From Trichoplax sp. H2 (taxonomy: Eukaryota > Placozoa > Uniplacotomia > Trichoplacea), in the NCBI GenBank assembly GCA_003344405.1, contig NOWV01000157.1:1-64000 (forward strand): DNA of 64,000 bases, given 5' to 3'. The translations under genes and the position numbers were made by a program. Below, in pieces: positions 1-11,975 of the stretch. Numbering within the stretch: the stretch's first letter is position 1; the number at the start of each line of letters is the position of its first letter. The notes below the pieces were generated by a model. It had not been told where the DNA came from, did no database searches, and saw only the letters and a program-made list of their open reading frames with translations.

Positions 1-839
1 GTCGAAATGACAAAAAAAGAAAATATATTAGTAGAGGTGATAAAAATAAGCACTATCTGAAATCGTCTTTCATAAGTAGACGATAGCTGCGATCTAAATA
101 TTAATCTTGACTTTCTCAGTTTGCATATTATTATCGCATATAAGATGACCGTAGTAATATATGCGAGCATTAAGTAAGCTAAGACGATAAATGCCCTTAC
201 GGTATGACTTGGGGTCAAATAATATTCGCCAAGACATAAATTACGATAAAAATCAAAATAGTAAGGAGATCTAAGATGAAAATGAGAGAAAGTAAAGATA
301 ATATTTCCTACAGTCCCAGCAACTGCTAACACCCATAGTATCGCAGTTATAATTTTAGCTCTTTTTATAGTCAATCTCCAATTACTGTGTGGATAGACAG
401 TTAGTATGAAGCGATCGACTCCGATACATAAAGTCAATATTGCTGCCATCAATAAATTTATTGTTGCTAGAAAATGTGCTACGCCGCATGTCGCGCTAAC
501 TGACCATACATTCTGGATTAGAGAAAAATTAGTTCTTGAACCATAGATATGTCGATAGTAGCTGGTGTAATAAGAATCCGATATGACGAGTATAAACATA
601 TAAATAGAACCCATAAGATCGCAAAGAATTAAGTTAAATAATAACCATACTGAAGGATTCCTAAAAGCAATCATTGAATGACGATGATATTCTTTCTTTC
701 TTACTGAGACAAGTGATTCCCATACTGTATAAATGATAAGAAATAGATTTAACGGCAATCCAATTAGAGCGATAGACCATGCTATGGGACGTATCGAGTC
801 AATCTCAAGGAACACAGAATATCGGCTGAAATTATCCAT
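1..839 (-). CDS. Class A GPCR, array copy 1 (3' end outside window)
   Basis: Seven-transmembrane rhodopsin-like receptor of unknown ligand, expected in the plasma membrane. The reading frame is open from the ATG at 837-839 to the window edge, giving about the first 279 residues (TM1 into TM6). It is nearly identical to the complete copy at 6255-7355. Several differences are silent (for example in the TM5 stretch TVILYA), and others are conservative, such as Q for E and L for F. The only length change is a clean 9-nt in-frame deletion that removes three residues from the first intracellular loop (ESLVSVRKK here, ESLIYKFSVRKK in copy 2). The gene shows no intron and no internal stop. The class A hallmarks lying in this part, Cys before TM3, the Asp-Arg-Phe at the end of TM3 and the TM4 Trp, are kept. 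An intact, functional gene is likely, but its C-terminus cannot be seen. Confidence 0.88.
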   Translation of the reverse strand, partial: MDNFSRYSVFLEIDSIRPIAWSIALIGLPLNLFLIIYTVWESLVSVRKKEYHRHSMIAFRNPSVWLLFNLILCDLMGSIYMFILVISDSYYTSYYRHIYGSRTNFSLIQNVWSVSATCGVAHFLATINLLMAAILTLCIGVDRFILTVYPHSNWRLTIKRAKIITAILWVLAVAGTVGNIIFTFSHFHLRSPYYFDFYRNLCLGEYYLTPSHTVRAFIVLAYLMLAYITTVILYAIIICKLRKSRLIFRSQLSSTYERRFQIVLIFITSTNIFSFFVIS

Positions 840-3800
840 AAAGTCGTCTAATTCGATCAATATATTATTCTATTTACAGTGTAATGGTTGAAGTAGAGTA
901 AAATATAGAATAATATATTGCTTGTGTATAATTTTAATAGTTAAATTTTAGTCTTGTTGAGAATCACACAATAAATGCTAGTAAGGCATATTATGATTAG
1001 GAATTGACGATAGCATTTTTACAAAAATTTACTTTTAAGAGTTCGAAGTAAAATGTGATACTGTACCATGAATCTTTTAGTAGAAAGGAAAAAAACCAGC
1101 TGTGTGATTAGATCGAATTATAGGGTACAAGATGCAGATAATAATAAATATGCGTGTTTTAACAGTTAACACGACAGCGAGGTAATTCCAATAAGCTACG
1201 TAGCTTTTTAGCTTCTGAACGTTGGTATTAATGTTAATATTTTAGCACAAACAAGAATCTATTGAGTACTTCATACAAAGGACAAGTTAATTATTAACCA
1301 CTTTTGAGCGGAAAATAGAGATATTGATAATAATAAAGCCTATTAAATTAAGAAAAAACTGTCTTAGCTTGATTTCCGTTGATTTCTAACTTTTCGATGT
1401 GCAACTATTACTTATTGTAAAGTTGTTGATTGTCAAATCTAATTTAATACTTAGAATGAAATAAATTTAGATTCCTAGAAGAGATAGCTACTGAAGTTTT
1501 ATTGTAGTTAAGGCTTCTAAATAAGATGAATAATATCTGACAAATGATGTGACATCAGTAATTCTGCTATATTTAATTTTTCTTTATAAATGAATGGTTA
1601 ACATGGTGATGGTATGACGCGAACTATCGTGAAGAATTAAATTACCAATTTAGCAAATTTAACATTAACATATGATAATTACAATTGGTTGCTTACAGTA
1701 GGAACCACTGAAGTTATAATATATTACAGTATATCATTTATTGTACTGTAATAAAATTCTTACATAGTAATGGAATACAGTACAGCTATTGTAACTGAAG
1801 TTAAGGCTGATAATAAATTGTAGGTGTACTAAATAACTCCGTGAATCCACTTACTGTAGTCTGATTACGTACTGTAAAACCAGTTAGTAGATGTCAATAT
1901 CAATAATTATTACCCTATCCATCAATGTTATTTTCTGCCGAAAGGTATATAACCACATAGTTAAATGGTAAGTTCTCTAGTTGTGAAGAAGCAAAGCCGT
2001 ATAAGTCCTTGTGAGTAGTCAAGCGATACCCAATTCCGGACAATTTAGAAATTTAGAGATTTGTCTCTACGTTAATCTAATCTGACAAGCGATCAATGCA
2101 CAAATGATGGCTATTTTGTAATTAGTTATAGGGTGTGAAATTTAATATAATAATCTCTACATGAGTTATCTTCAGATCTATTTCTGTAAATACGCATCCC
2201 AACATTAAGCCATTTTCTATGAGTGGTAGGGTCACAAAACCGTACATTATACTAATTATTATAAACTAATACATTAATTAGACTAGCAAAAGTTCGAGTT
2301 CAACCCAGTCATCTTTTCATTTACTCATTTCTTTATGACTTGACTTAATAGCTTTTTTACGGATCTTTTCTAAATATTATTTTCATGCAGTATTTTGTCT
2401 GTTATTATAAAATAGAAGGACAGTATGTACTAGCAAGGTTACTACACGAACTTATTTCTAACTGTTATAATGAATACTTGTTTTAAATAAATTTAAGAAT
2501 CGATTATGTGTAATATCTTTCGAGAATGAATAGGCAAAAAATTTTTCATAATCTTAATAAAATTCAGCTAACTTTAGGTATTTCTGCTTGTATTATCACC
2601 TAAGTAATAATAATCTTGTATTGTGTTGTCGAGTCATAGTAGTAAAGTATAAATCAGATTTCTTCATAGTTAGTGTTAGCAGTAACGATAGCGTCTGTTT
2701 TTTTGGTATGCTCTCAGTCAACTGAAGCGAGATCGTCAGCTAAGCTTCCACGTGAATATCTATCTTTATTCTGATTTCTCACCACCTTATATACTGTACA
2801 ATACAGTACCTTTACTGATCTAGTACGGAACAGAACTAGTGCCGTCAAGCTCTGATAAGGTTGCAATACAACCGATATGAATACAATACAAGAAATCCTA
2901 TAATTAGATACAGAGACGCTAGTAAATCCGTAACAGTTAGTCCAATGCTTTTACGGTTGTGCTGGTTGAACATTAGCTTACTTAAAGTAGAATGTAATTG
3001 AATATTACAATCCCGAAGCACCTTCAAAAATTGAAATTTTACGAGAATAGAGTACCGAACTTATCTCGGAATCTACAGAGTACGGTTCCATTAATGACAG
3101 TAATATATTGAAGAAAGAAAATATTTTTTTTATGGGTTAAAGATACAACTTTACCGTAATGTAGTCGACACATCGAAAATTTGGAATTACTACAAGTTAG
3201 TAGTTGTCTACTTTCTGAGAGTGGAGCTATGATAAGTTGTTACGTCTGAATTTCTATTAGTAACGACAGCTATACCTTATCGATATTGTTCATTTCTTAG
3301 ACTGATACACGTAACATTATATAGCAAATAGAGAATTGTCACAAAACAGCTTTGCAACAAGATAATGTTATGTACGATCAATAAGTCAATTCCTTGAACT
3401 ACGTATCAAGGAACGATATCTGAACTATCAGAAACACTTTTGCTCTACTAGCAGACTACACAAAGACTTAAATGCCTTGTATTTTACTTTAAACACTTAG
3501 TTTAACAATCCACTTTATTACTCGATATACTCCATTTAAATACTCTTCCTCAATAGTTCATGAGTCACAGTTAGTACGATTAACTTTGGAATCATTTACT
3601 GTATTAGATATTAATTTTAGCTACTGCTCCCTTGATGCAGACAACAGTATTTACGAACATAGACATCTGATGACTAATACAGAATAGTCAGATCACGATA
3701 AGTCCTATCACGGAACATTTCCACGATAATTTACAATCTATCATGAGTAAGTTACAATCACAATGATTCGAACCGTAAGTAGATGATTTGCATTCCCTAT

Positions 3801-4109
3801 TAAAACTATTAATTTCAGCATGTGTATATGTGTCTCTGTCATAAAACGTCAGTGCTATATTAAAACAGTATATCCAAATTAGAAGTTAACTAAATAAGGA
3901 TAGGCTAACAGAATTATACTAACATATATATTTCTACTCTAAAAAAGTATATAACACTGTCACAAGAATACTCCTATTCTCTGAGATAGAGTTTGCTAGT
4001 TCTTTTAGGCACTTACAAACATTCCGTTTATCTAAGTTACCAGTATGATTTATTTATATTACAATCTCGCTAGTCGCCTTTTACAATGTCACATAAGTCT
4101 AACTCACTA
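840..4109. other. Noncoding flank of GPCR copy 1, duplicated elsewhere
   Basis: No gene seen. The first ~2.2 kb aligns by eye with the 5' flanks of the other GPCR copies: the stretch around 1080-1200 matches 7680-7800 and 20210-20330. This is diverged segmental duplication rather than coding sequence. Around 3990-4109 the sequence starts to match 17015-17150. Short frames here are AT-rich and lack conserved features. Confidence 0.6.
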
Positions 4110-4501
4110 GACTGCTACTTTTCTACTTCGCATTAAGTCCTCTTTATATACTTAATATTTTGAAACCTCAACTTAATACTTACTTAATCTGTGTTTATGT
4201 TACTTATCTCTAGTCCCTTTATTATTTTGAATTTAACACAATAGAAGAATATGCGATATTCATGCTTGAATTTCGTAAAAGTCTTAATTTGAAGTATATA
4301 AACTAGATATAAGGAATACTCGTAATTACCGGTATAGGTTTTCCAAATAGTATAATAACTATTTTCGATGTTACTAAAGAACAGAAAACTATTTTGGTAG
4401 TTTATATTTCCCTTAATTATTAAAATAATTATCAAAATGAACAATAATGTATTAACATGATACATGTAATAGAGGAATATATTCGGAGTCCTTTATAGTC
4501 T
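4110..4501. repeat. Duplicated block, left copy (pair with 4957-5350)
   Basis: About 390 bp repeated almost exactly at 4957-5350, on the other side of the 20-N gap. Flanking sequence differs on both sides of both copies. A diverged third relative lies at about 17130-17385. A 93-codon frame on the minus strand inside it has no ATG-supported homology, and the diverged relative does not keep it open, so it is not called as a gene. Confidence 0.8.
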
Positions 4502-4956
4502 TGTCACGTTCTGTAATAGTTACATAATTAGTATGTTACCTTCTTTCTATATATGGCTAAATATCACGATGTTATCACGTCAGGCGTATATAGATGTAGT
4601 TATGGTACTATATTAAGCTTATCTATATATGTATTCTCATGTTGCCATACTTGGCATGATAGTCTATTTGTAATGACTAAACTAGGGAAACCTTTCTGTT
4701 AGTGATGATCTTGTGATCTACGTCAGTAGATCAAAGGTCACAATAAAGAAAGTATATAAACTCTTCATTTTAACAATAAAGTTAGTTCTTCAACTTANNN
4801 NNNNNNNNNNNNNNNNNTCAACCTTATACACTAGCTCACTTACAGTTTATACCGTACAGTTGTTAACATATAATACCAGACATCTACGCTAATCTGCGCG
4901 CGTGGTACTGTATCACATCATCTTAATAATTGCAATCATCTGGTAACTACTGTACT
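4502..4956. other. Contig ends around assembly gap
   Basis: Holds a 20-N gap at 4798-4817. The 296 bp to its left begins TGTCACG right after the duplicated block; the 139 bp to its right precedes the second copy. Neither arm matches the other. No gene seen. Confidence 0.6.
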
Positions 4957-5350
4957 TAGACTGCTACTTATCTACTTCGCATTAAGTCCTCTTTATATAC
5001 TTAATATTTTGAAACCTCAACTTAATACTTACTTAATCTGTGTTTATGTTACTTATCTCTAGTCCCTTTATTATTTTGAATTTAACACAATAGAAGAATA
5101 TGCGATATTCATGCTTGAATTTCGTAAAAGTCTTAATTTGAAGTATATAAACTAGATATAAGGAATACTCGTAATTACCGGTATAGGTTTTCCAAATAGT
5201 ATAATAACTATTTTCGATGTTACTAAAGAACAGAAAACTATTTTGGTAGTTTATATTTCCCTTAATTATTAAAATAATTATCAAAACGAACAATAATGTA
5301 TTAACATGATACATGTAATAGAGGAATATATTCGGAGTCCTTTATAGTCT
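4957..5350. repeat. Duplicated block, right copy (pair with 4110-4501)
   Basis: Second copy of the ~390-bp block, differing from the left copy by only a few bases (for example an A/G change near 5286 and a 2-nt indel near the start). Most simply the other haplotype of the same locus. Confidence 0.8.
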
Positions 5351-6254
5351 CTAGTATAAAAATCGTATTACTTTATTTAAAAAACACATAGAGAGTGATA
5401 GTATTCTTACTGTACTTTATCTTACTCTGCTAAGGTTAGGTAACGCTATCTTTTCTTCTCTGCTTTCTTGTAAGGCTTGATATAAATAACCGTACTACAC
5501 TATACAAACTATTCACACGGTCTGCTGTAAAATACTTGACTGTACACTGTTCAATAATTATATAGTAGTACTGTAATCTTTCAAGTTTATACACTCTGAC
5601 GCTTCATAGTTTTTGATAAATTGTAACTTAGTGTACGAGTTCTGTACCCTCAAATACGTAGTTTAGTCACTAAGATGCTAGCAAATACCTAATCTTAAGA
5701 AATAGCGATAGACCTTAGATCTAGATCTGTCAATATTACGACGATCTATCTTTAAGATCTGGCGTTTGATAGAATTAAGTATGTTAACATTGTTTCGTAA
5801 TTTCTAACTACGACTCGTGTAATATTGTGTTATAAAATATTAAAAACTACCCGAAAACAGGTAAATCATAGTATTGATAGATATAAGTGTACTTTAACTT
5901 TAGTAATTATTAAAAGATACGTCTATTCGTTTATTTAAGCTTAACCAATACGGTCAATCTACTACCGATAAAATAGCCGTGTGAACTTAGTACGGAGTTT
6001 GTTTAATATAAAAGGCTTCTAAACCGTACCGTTATACTCATTCGAATCTAATTACACTTTATTATTGACTTCTATCCAAACTTATTATTATAGTAAACGT
6101 GTTAAAATTGTGTAATTCAGTTTATTTACGAAATATCTTGGCAAGCTAATAATACTTTTACTACAAGAAACAATCCATATTAGATAATCACACAGTTTTT
6201 GGTGAATGTATAAAAATGTCACAGCAGACGAGTACGTTTGAAGTCTTAATACGA
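5351..6254. other. Noncoding 3' flank of GPCR copy 2
   Basis: No gene seen. From about 6010 onward the sequence aligns with the 3' flank of the distal copy (18560-18850), including a shared run near 6020-6060 and 18565-18610. It is therefore part of the duplicated unit. Confidence 0.6.
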
Positions 6255-7355
6255 TTAAATCTCTGTAACTACGATATTTTCGTGTTGGCTAGATTTTGTT
6301 TCACTAGAAGTAATAGGCTTAACTTTAGGAAGAGCACAACTTGATATCGAAGATTGACAACGTAGCCGACTTCTAATATCGTGAAATCGAAAGATTAAGT
6401 AAATTATTGGATCAAGAGCTGCATTAGAATAAGGAAGTATACTAGTTATTTTCTGAAGTTTCGATACTTGATTCGGTGTTCCATTTAGATAATCAATAGC
6501 TGCAGTAGTCGAAATGACAAAAAAAGAAAATATATTAGTAGAGGTGATAAAAATAAGCACTATCTGAAATCGTCTTTCATAAGTAGACGATAGCTGCGAT
6601 CTAAATATTAATCTTGACTTTCTCAGTTTGCATATTATTATCGCGTACAAGATGACCGTAGTAATATATGCGAGCATTAAGTAAGCTAAGACGATAAACG
6701 CCCTTACGGTATGACTTGGGGTCAAATAATATTCGCCAAGACATAAATTACGATAAAAATCATAATAGTAAGGAGATCTAAGATGAAAATGAGAGAAATT
6801 AAAGATAATATTTCCTACAGTCCCAGCAACTGCTAACACCCATAGTATCGCAGTTATAATTTTAGCTCTTTTTATAGTCAATCTCCAATTACTGTGTGGA
6901 TAGACAGTTAGTATGAAGCGATCGACTCCGATACATAAAGTCAGTATTGCTGCCATGAATAAATTTATTGTTGCTAGAAAATGTGCTACGCCGCATGTCG
7001 CGCTAACTGACCATACATTCTCGATTAGAGAAAAATTAGTTCTTGAACCATAGATATGTCGATAGTAGCTGGTGTAATAAGAGTCCGATATGACGAGTAT
7101 AAACATATAAATAGAACCCATAAGATCGCAAAAAAGTAAGTTAAGTAATAACCATACTGAAGGATTCCTGAAAGCAATCATTGAATGACGATGATATTCT
7201 TTCTTTCTTACTGAGAACTTATAGATAAGTGATTCCCATACTGCATAAATGATAAGAAATAGATTTAGCGGCAATCCAATTAGAGCGATAGACCATGCTA
7301 TCGGACGTATCGAGTCAATCTCAAGGAACACAGAATATCGGCTGAAATTATCCAT
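6255..7355 (-). CDS. Class A (rhodopsin-like) GPCR, complete, 366 aa
   Basis: Plasma-membrane receptor of unknown ligand. The start is the ATG at 7353-7355, because the other copies start at the same point (M-x-N-x-SRYSVF); the longer frame upstream has no ATG. Seven hydrophobic segments lie near residues 17-40, 66-90, 121-150, 163-187, 217-245, 262-285 and 304-324. Class A landmarks: N31 in TM1, D77 in TM2, C121 paired with C205 in the second extracellular loop, DRF at 145-147 (the DRY position), W172 in TM4 and DPIIY at 315-319 (the NPxxY position). TM6 lacks the usual CWxP. Possible N-glycosylation sites are N3 and N107. The last four residues, VTEI, fit a class I PDZ ligand. Single exon, as in the other copies. 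It could be a peptide or amine receptor; the sequence alone does not tell. Confidence 0.93.
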   Translation of the reverse strand: MDNFSRYSVFLEIDSIRPIAWSIALIGLPLNLFLIIYAVWESLIYKFSVRKKEYHRHSMIAFRNPSVWLLLNLLFCDLMGSIYMFILVISDSYYTSYYRHIYGSRTNFSLIENVWSVSATCGVAHFLATINLFMAAILTLCIGVDRFILTVYPHSNWRLTIKRAKIITAILWVLAVAGTVGNIIFNFSHFHLRSPYYYDFYRNLCLGEYYLTPSHTVRAFIVLAYLMLAYITTVILYAIIICKLRKSRLIFRSQLSSTYERRFQIVLIFITSTNIFSFFVISTTAAIDYLNGTPNQVSKLQKITSILPYSNAALDPIIYLIFRFHDIRSRLRCQSSISSCALPKVKPITSSETKSSQHENIVVTEI

Positions 7356-10300
7356 AAAGTCGTCTAATTCGATCAATATATTGTTCTATTTACGGTGCCT
7401 GGATAATTTAGTGTAAGATATAGAATAATATATTGTTTGTATATGATTTTAATCGTAAATATTAGTCTTACTTTTAATGGATAATTTATATTAAGGTGTA
7501 GAAAATACTATCCTCTGTGTATAATTTTAATCGTTAAGTAATAGTCTTACGGAGTATGATAGAATAAATGCTAATAAGGTATACAGTGTTTTATGATTAA
7601 GAATTGATAATGAGATTTTTATAAGAATTTTACAGTTAACAGTTCTAATCAAAATGTTATGCTGTGTGCAATCGATTATTAGTAGAAAGAAACAAGAAAT
7701 AAGCTGCAAGATTAGATCAAATAATAGGGTGCAAGGCATGGATGCCAATAAATACGTATATGCTAGCGGTTTGCACGGCAGCTAAGTAATTCCAAAAACT
7801 TAGCTTTTTCTTATCTCAAAGCTGTTATTAAAATTAATATTTTAGTACGAATAAGCATTTATAAAGTACTTAATATAAAGGAAAAAATAATCATTAATCT
7901 TTTTTGAATCCTATGTAGAGATACTGGCAATTACAAAGGCAATAAAATTAAGAAAAAATCAATATCTTAGTTTGATATATCGTTGATTTCTAAATTTTCG
8001 ATGTGCAGCTTTTACTTACGGTTTATTTTTTGATAGTAAAATCTAATTTAATACTCAGAATAAAAAAGAATTTGGATTTTTAGAAGAGATAAATGCTGAA
8101 GTAAGTTTTGTTATAGTCTAGACTTCTCTGCAGGATGAATAATATCTGATAAATGAAATAACTTCGGTAAATCTGCTATATTTAATTTTTCTTCATTCTA
8201 ATTAATGATTAATATAGCGATTAATTTATAAATGATCCTTAACATAGAGCTCAATCCTAAATAATCCTACACAATAGATAATATGAGATTATGTCAATTT
8301 ATAGTCCACGTCATCTATCATATAATTATAAATGTGTACTGAAAACTTAAACAAATAATAGCCGGAATACTTGCCGGTAAATGAAATTTTATTTCCTTTG
8401 TATTTGATTTTAGGGCGTGAAATTTACCGATGCTATAATGATCTCTGAACAATTTGTCTTTAGATTTATTTCTTTATGTACGTATCCTAAAATTAAGCCA
8501 TTTTCTCTGAACGCGGTATACTAAGCCATAAATTGTAGTAATTATAAACTATTATATGAATTAGACTAACAAAGGGTTGGAATCAACCCAGTCATCTTTT
8601 ATTTTATTCGTTTTCTTTGCAAATATGCTCAATAGCTATCTTTCGTATGTTTTCTAAACATTGTTATCATGCAGTGTTTTGTCCGTTACTATAAAATGGA
8701 AGGATATTATGTAATAGCAAGGTTACCACACGAATCTATTTCTAACTATAGTAATGAGCATTTGTTTTCAGTAGATTTACGATTCAAAAATAGATTGTAA
8801 GAAGAATGAATAAATTGGTAATCTATTTACATCTTTCGATAATAAATTGGAAAAATAGTTTTCTCAGTCTTATTAAATTTCAACTAACTTAAAAATAATT
8901 CTGTTTACATTATCCCTTACAGTAAGTAATAATAAACTTCCATTATATTATCGAATCGCAGCAGTAAAGTGTGAATCAGATTTCTCCTAAGCTAATCCAA
9001 AGCGTTTAAGGTTATAGTGGTTAAGTTTCAACTTCCTTAAATAAAGTAGATTTCAGTAGAACATCATTAAACCAAGTGGTATGCATAAATCGAAATTTTT
9101 GTGACAGTAGAGTATTTATTTCAGAATCTGCAAATTATGGCTTCATTAAATGAAAGTAACATATTTGTTTAGGTAGCTGTATCCCCACTCCTACTCTCCA
9201 CCTCCACCAAATAAAAATGTTTTTGTATTTATATTATTATAATATTATAAAAGAAAGATAATTATAGTTCGCAGTGCAGACATTTTAAACTACCCGTTGA
9301 AGTTTCTTTACCGACGCTCGGTTTTGCTAATCTAATCAAAGAGGCGAGTGCTGCACTGTGACAACTGTAGCGTTCTAATGACTAGAAATGGTCAGAAGTA
9401 GTTTACTGTAAACAAATGTTGAGATGGAAATCTAAGAAAGAAGGCGAATGTTTTCATTTTCAGCTTGCTGTCTACCGTTGATAAAATAATAAAGATGACT
9501 CTTATTAAAAATCTGATGAAAACTTTTTGTTGAAAAGAAAAGGTCTTATAATTAAATTCTTTAAGGATACCAATTAAGATCTCCTGCAATGCTTATGTAA
9601 ATAATGTATTTAAGCTATTTAACTAAAATTGAATTATACGTAACCAGATGATAATTTAGTTATGTCATTAAATGTGCAAACAGAGTTATTTGCAGCTACC
9701 ACAGTGCTTGTCGCGACTGCTAGACTAGCGTCGCTAGATAATATTGTTCTTAAGGATTAATATCCTTAACTACGCATAGTTGTTACCGTTATCTTGTATT
9801 GCTGTACCGGTAAATGATAAATTAATGTTGTACGGTACAAGTATGTTTATTAGTCAATTGTGTTAAACTGAAAAATGATATCTCAAGAATGTTATCGCAA
9901 TGTTAGAGAAGTTATGCATATTCATGCCAATGTAAGAGTATATAAATGAGGCGCTTTTACTATCTTGGGGAGTCGGTTCGAGTGTGAATTAGTAAGTTGG
10001 TTAGTTGTAGTTAATAAAGGTCGATTTCAACCACCGATAGAAAAGAAAGGAAATTCATTTTGTTGTTGGCTCAGCAGAAATTTCGCACGCTTCCGTAAAT
10101 TCGTAAAGATCAAACTGAGTCACAACAGTGCTAAACATAATTAGTAGGCTGATTGAATGTTATCCAAATAAAATACTGTACAAAAGCAATTTATTTAGTA
10201 AATCTAATCTATTCTCACCCGAACCAAAATTAACAATGACAAACACAACCATCCCTAAACATGATAAATAAACCTACAATATTAATAGCAGCCGTTTTCG

Positions 10301-11299
10301 ATTGACTAGCTGAGCCATATTATAGATTGCTATAAAAGATGAGATTATCTACTTTATCACATATATAGAACTAAAATACTCATTAATTTCAATTGTGGCT
10401 AATTGTACTACACCTAGCAACTTGGTAATTATTATAACAACTGTTATGAAATTCTCATCCTGTTGATGTATTGTTTTCGGTAATCAAATTTGACTGCAGA
10501 TATAACTTTTATTTTCTAATTATGTCTTAGGAAATATTAAAACTGGAGTACCAAAACAGCTAATTTTTTTACGTAATATTTAGTCCTTAGGAGTAAATAA
10601 TTTTTACATTTAATTAAGTTGAATTAGTTTTATAGCTTCTATCTTATGTTTCAATGGCTAATTTGAGAAAGAGAATTAGGACATACACCAGTCAATCTCG
10701 ATAGATATTGGGCCAGATGAAGTATAGAGTATCGTATCATATTTGACTATAGCTTTATTTCTGTGCTTAACCTATTGAGTGCATATCAATTTACTTTCGT
10801 GAAGTAATGAGATATCAGCACATGAGGATGATTGCATAGAACTGATAAATACTCGACTAAATGCTATTTCTGGTGCACTTTACATGATACATTCTAAAAA
10901 TTTAACAGCAATACCATTATCGTTAACATTGTTTTGTTGGCTCAAATAAATCATATCTAAATATTGCTCACAGAAAATTTGTAAGTAATATAGGTGGGTG
11001 AACATGACTTTATCCTAAAATAAAAATAAATTATACTGGACTATTATAAATATAAACTAACTGCTATACTGGCATTGTTAAGTCTAGAACTTGAATACAA
11101 ATATAGCACGAACATGAAAAGACTACTCTTTCTAATCAAATTGTGTATAAAGAATTTAGATAAACTGAATTTTATGTAGCTAAAATGCCAAATAAATAAT
11201 TCTTGGTTCACGACGTAGTTTAATCTAAGAAAATTTCATGATTGACAATATTGCTGGTCTTGCTTTCTTTCAAAGTAGCTGGGTAAACTTTCTGACGGC
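7356..11299. other. Noncoding 5' flank of GPCR copy 2, duplicated at 19952-22500
   Basis: No gene seen. Blocks at about 7540-7900, 8390-8720, 9390-9600 and 10140-10730 align in order with 19990-20360, 20930-21260, 21590-21790 and 21890-22500. The first ~1.7 kb also matches the flank of copy 1. About 3 kb on the right of the GPCR is thus shared by at least two array units with substantial divergence. Confidence 0.65.
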
Positions 11300-11550
11300 T
11301 GATCAGCAGAGACTGACGGCATAATTGACAATTAAGATCCTGAAATCGAAAGATTAAGTAAGTAGTGGATCAAGAATACCGTTGAACTAGGTGAAAACTG
11401 TAACTACTTTTTAAAATTGGCTGTACGTGTCGGGCACTTGATTGATAGTGCTGATACCTGAATGCAAATACGTTTGTTACGGAAATTGATGTAAGCATGA
11501 TCTGAAGGCGTCTCTCTTACATAGGTGATAATTGAGATCCAAATGTTAAA

Positions 11551-11784
11551 CTTGATTTCCTCAGTTTACATACCGTTAAAATATATAGTATTACGCGAAT
11601 AGAATATGCTAGAACAAAGTAGCCTAATCGTATAGATCCAAAGAGTGTGTGAATTGGTATCAGGTAAAAATCATCAATGCTGATGTTAGCATAAAAATCG
11701 ATGAAATATAGCGATCTCTTATGGGCATAAACTTAGCGAATAGTAATAATTGCTTTCGTAACAAATTTAAATTCGATAGAAATT
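11551..11784. repeat. Contig-end overlap, left copy (pair with 11976-12209)
   Basis: 234 bp identical in length and order to 11976-12209 and differing at about two positions. The left contig ends exactly at the end of the repeat. This copy has no LTR next to it, whereas the right copy begins directly after one. Confidence 0.9.
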
Positions 11785-11804
11785 NNNNNNNNNNNNNNNN
11801 NNNN
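11785..11804. other. Assembly gap (20 N)
   Basis: Run of 20 N. The sequence on both sides shows it separates two overlapping versions of one locus, so its length carries no information. Confidence 0.95.
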
Positions 11805-11975
11805 AACAATTATTGATTGCTAACTGCCTTAATACTGCGTATAGCAATTCCACACTAATAATACTTACTTCAATTACATGACAGCTATTTTCTACTACTA
11901 GGTGCTAATCAGCATGGTCATACACGATTGTAAACAATTATTAATCGTAAACACGGAGCTACTAGCTCCGTAACA
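11805..11975 (-). mobile_element. 5' portion of an LTR, minus strand, truncated by contig end
   Basis: Read on the minus strand from 11975 it begins TGTTACGGAGC, the same start as the LTR at 47461 and close to that at 25867. It also has the same early inverted-repeat look (GGAGC...GCTCC). Only the first 171 bp are present before the gap. The 5-bp CTTGA that follows on the plus strand (11976-11980) is the presumed target site; in the left contig (11551) the same site is uninterrupted, which indicates an insertion polymorphism. The other target-site copy would lie outside the contig. Confidence 0.7.

Noticed and set aside
4184-4465. 93-codon minus-strand frame, also at 5033-5314
   Set aside because: Its two occurrences are the same duplicated block, so repetition is no evidence of selection. 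The diverged relative near 17.2 kb does not keep the frame, and the protein is low-complexity.
7356-7376. Seven-residue longer start of GPCR copy 2
   Set aside because: The upstream start codon would be TTG, and copy 6 lacks this extension; all copies share the downstream ATG.
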